From Ignavibacteria bacterium (GTDB lineage: Bacteria > Bacteroidota > Ignavibacteria > UBA10030 > SZUA-254), in contig VBOC01000125.1 in assembly GCA_005877655.1 (NCBI GenBank), positions 1 through 6,735 on the forward strand: 6,735 nucleotides of DNA, read 5' to 3'. The position numbers and the translations under genes are program-made. Below, piece after piece: positions 4,887 through 6,735 of this stretch. How positions within the stretch are numbered: the stretch's first letter is position 1; each line of letters begins with the position of its first letter. A model generated the notes under the pieces. The model was given only the letters and a program-made list of their open reading frames with translations. It was not told the DNA's origin and searched no databases.

Positions 4887-6735
4887 TCAGCGGATCAAAA
4901 GCAGTTTCTTGACGCCGATAAAAGCGCCCGCGGTGATTCGATAGCAGTATACCCCGCTTGGAATAGCATTCCCCTCAATTGTGACAGATTTATAGCCGGC
5001 GCTCTGGGTCTCATCTACGATCGTCATCACCTCCTGGCCGAGAGCGTCAAAGAGTTTCAAGACTACGTGCACATCTACGGGTAAGGAATATGATATCGTG
5101 GTCGAAGGGTTGAACGGATTGGGATAATTCTGCCCAAGTGCAAACTCTGTCGGGGTTGATCCCCATTGCGCAGATCCGGTCTGATCCGGCGGAGGAGGCG
5201 GAGTGTCTCTCCCCGCAACGATATTGATTGGCCCTCCTTGCGGCGAGGCGCCCGATGACGCAAGATAGAGCTTCCCCGCCTGATTTACCTTCACCCAGTA
5301 CGCCTGCCCCGGATCGATCGTCGATGCGATTTGGTACCCACTATTATAACCGAAGAACTGCGACGTGACAATGCCTGCGGGGACGGTAGTGATGCTGGAA
5401 ACGCTGATCGCGGCGCTTATTGAACCGATCATATTCCACCCCGCCACATCGCCAATCGAGTCCATCGTTCGTACGAAACCGGTCATCGAGACACTTTGAT
5501 TCCCATTGAACTTCACCCAGTAGCCTACTCCATTTGCAAGAGTCGGTTGAACGACGTACCCTCCCTGATATGCGAAGGCATTGGAGACTCCCGTAGGATA
5601 GAGTGCCGTCTTGTGATAATCACTTACGGTCAGCGGCACAGAGACCATGTTCCAATTGTCTGCCACCGTATACTGGGCTGTGCCGGAAACAGCCGCGGAG
5701 GCCCGGGGGGAGGGAGCGCTCTTATTGCCGTGGATGTCGACAGTTACGATCCGGTAATAGTTGACGGTACCGGTGACAGGAGAGCCATCAACGCCTGTCG
5801 TATCGCTTGTCCGGCCGATCCTGGTCGAACTCGTCGGTATGAAATTGCTTGAGGTTGAACGGTGAAGCTCATAATAACCGACGTCAGGATCGGCGACATC
5901 CCTCGCCCAGTGCACATGAACAGTTGGACCGGCCTGAGCCTGAGCTGCAATTGATGTTACTGCCCCCGGCGGCAGGTTGTCCACCGAGTATCCGCTGTCG
6001 ACAGGCGAGTCCCAATAGACGTCCGGAGCATCTGTCGCGGCGGTGATGAAGAAGTATCGCCACGGAATACCATCGGCCGTTGAATCCGCCAGCGTGGGGC
6101 TGGCGTACGAGTAATGCTGAAGCCCATGCGATGGGAGACTCGTAATGTATTGCCAGTAGATGTCACCACTTAAAGGAGACGCTCCTCCACGAGTCACGAG
6201 CGTCATTAACGCTTGAGCCGAAAAGGCCGGAGTATTCCCCCCTTGTCCGAAGGATCCCTTGGAGTTGGTCATTTGCCCTTCGAAAATTCGCTGGACGTAT
6301 TCGTTTCTGTTAAGGACGACTGCGCCTTCAAGCGGGCCGGAAGCGCGGACGCCTCGCCACACCCAGTATGAGGTCACTGTCGCCACCTGCGGCACGTCGC
6401 CCGATGAATTGTTCCAGTTTACGAACACATCTCCTCCCTGGTCCTGTGGCACATCCTTCGCCGAGGCGATACGCGGCTGTCCGTTTACGTACATCCATGC
6501 CGCACCGGCATTACTATTGTCGCGATTTCCGCCCACGATTGCCGTATTTCCATTACCCGAAAGAGAGACCGGGAAACCTTGATTGACAAGACCCACGGCG
6601 CCCGTCCCGACAAGCTTCGTTCCTTGCTGCGTCCACACACCGGCTGAGCGTGTGAATACCCATGCCGCACCGGCATAACTATCGTCGGAAGATCCGCCCA
6701 CGATTGCCGTATTGCCATTACTCGAAAGGGAGACT
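4887..6735 (-). CDS. T9SS-secreted FG-GAP_2 repeat surface protein, C-terminal part (5' end outside window)
   Basis: The frame is open to the window edge, giving 615 visible residues and a TGA at 4889-4887. Counting from 6734, residues 1-82 hold FG-GAP_2-type repeats (VSLSxNGNTAIVGG, AGAAWVFTRSAGVWTQQG). These are 55 residues long and predicted to form propeller blades. Residues about 85-245 form an FN3-like region with YWVWRGV and the WDSPVDSGYSVDNLPPGAV boundary. Residues 246-350 are a second FN3 domain. Residues 361-496 are the WN double module, also found in the plus-strand protein. A PPPPPD linker then leads to the type A sorting domain at 530-615 (EFALGQNYPNPFNP, SGVYCYRI, KKLLLIR). The protein should cross the outer membrane by T9SS and sit on or leave the cell surface; its ligand is unknown. 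Its real start, signal peptide and repeat number lie outside the window. Confidence 0.9.
   Translation of the reverse strand, partial: VSLSSNGNTAIVGGSSDDSYAGAAWVFTRSAGVWTQQGTKLVGTGAVGLVNQGFPVSLSGNGNTAIVGGNRDNSNAGAAWMYVNGQPRIASAKDVPQDQGGDVFVNWNNSSGDVPQVATVTSYWVWRGVRASGPLEGAVVLNRNEYVQRIFEGQMTNSKGSFGQGGNTPAFSAQALMTLVTRGGASPLSGDIYWQYITSLPSHGLQHYSYASPTLADSTADGIPWRYFFITAATDAPDVYWDSPVDSGYSVDNLPPGAVTSIAAQAQAGPTVHVHWARDVADPDVGYYELHRSTSSNFIPTSSTRIGRTSDTTGVDGSPVTGTVNYYRIVTVDIHGNKSAPSPRASAAVSGTAQYTVADNWNMVSVPLTVSDYHKTALYPTGVSNAFAYQGGYVVQPTLANGVGYWVKFNGNQSVSMTGFVRTMDSIGDVAGWNMIGSISAAISVSSITTVPAGIVTSQFFGYNSGYQIASTIDPGQAYWVKVNQAGKLYLASSGASPQGGPINIVAGRDTPPPPPDQTGSAQWGSTPTEFALGQNYPNPFNPSTTISYSLPVDVHVVLKLFDALGQEVMTIVDETQSAGYKSVTIEGNAIPSGVYCYRITAGAFIGVKKLLLIR
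5247..5654 (-). other. WN double module (copy in the FG-GAP_2 protein)
   Basis: This encodes about 136 residues starting WNMVSVPL and ending with AYWVKVNQAGKLYLASS. The midpoint is GWNMIGSISA, followed by FGYNSGY. Residue by residue it parallels the module at 3161-3577, in the same place between FN3 and the T9SS tail. Confidence 0.6.
6496..6735 (-). repeat. Tandem 165-bp coding repeat (FG-GAP_2 units)
   Basis: Bases 6496-6570 recur at 6661-6735 with about 10 mismatches in 75, a period of 165 bp or exactly 55 codons. The second copy is cut by the window edge, so more units probably follow outside. The near identity shows that these units expanded more recently than the plus-strand propeller modules. 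Confidence 0.8.

Noticed and set aside
4653..5084. Plus-strand open frame of 143 codons across the intergenic gap
   Set aside because: It starts within the thioredoxin leader, crosses its promoter and runs antisense to the T9SS tail of the minus-strand gene. It has no ribosome site and no protein family features.

Overview
The window looks like part of a surface-protein region from a bacterium of the Fibrobacterota-Chlorobiota-Bacteroidota (FCB) group. Three separate reading frames end in, or carry, the C-terminal sorting tail of the type IX secretion system (T9SS), with the YPNPFNP hallmark and a basic LLxxR/K end. This tail is common in Ignavibacteria/Chlorobiota relatives, Bacteroidota and several candidate phyla. 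The DNA is moderately GC-rich and two genes have clear Shine-Dalgarno sites, which fits an Ignavibacteria/Chlorobiota-like or related lineage better than classical Bacteroides. This assignment is inference.

Layout, left to right. The first 45 bases are the last codons of an upstream T9SS cargo gene. Its stop codon lies inside the ribosome binding site of a large plus-strand gene (48-2843). That gene encodes a signal peptide, a seven-blade FG-GAP/VCBS propeller, a fibronectin-III (FN3) domain and a second seven-blade propeller. The reading frame then breaks near 2808-2830. The same protein continues in another frame to 4264 with a second FN3 domain, a double 'WNxVSVP...GYWVK' module and the T9SS sorting domain. 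The two parts were almost certainly one gene of about 1,400 codons. Comparison with the first propeller suggests that about 50-60 bp, covering the last strand of blade 14, is missing at the junction, which also shifts the frame.

Convergent to this gene, on the minus strand, is a canonical cytoplasmic thioredoxin (4311-4634). It has its own strong-looking promoter at 4701-4731, and a perfect 10-bp inverted repeat spans the -10/+1 area. Further right, also on the minus strand and running off the window edge, is the C-terminal 615 residues of another T9SS cargo protein (4887-6735). It carries FG-GAP_2-type 55-residue repeats, FN3-like domains, the same WN double module and a sorting domain.

How the genes relate: the T9SS cargo genes plausibly encode exported, cell-surface-attached or released adhesin-like proteins. 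The thioredoxin has no visible export signal and is probably an independent housekeeping unit. I see no rRNA, tRNA, CRISPR array, transposase or defence system. The most notable points are the broken propeller gene, its paired-propeller architecture, the shared WN module, and the operator-like repeat at the thioredoxin promoter.
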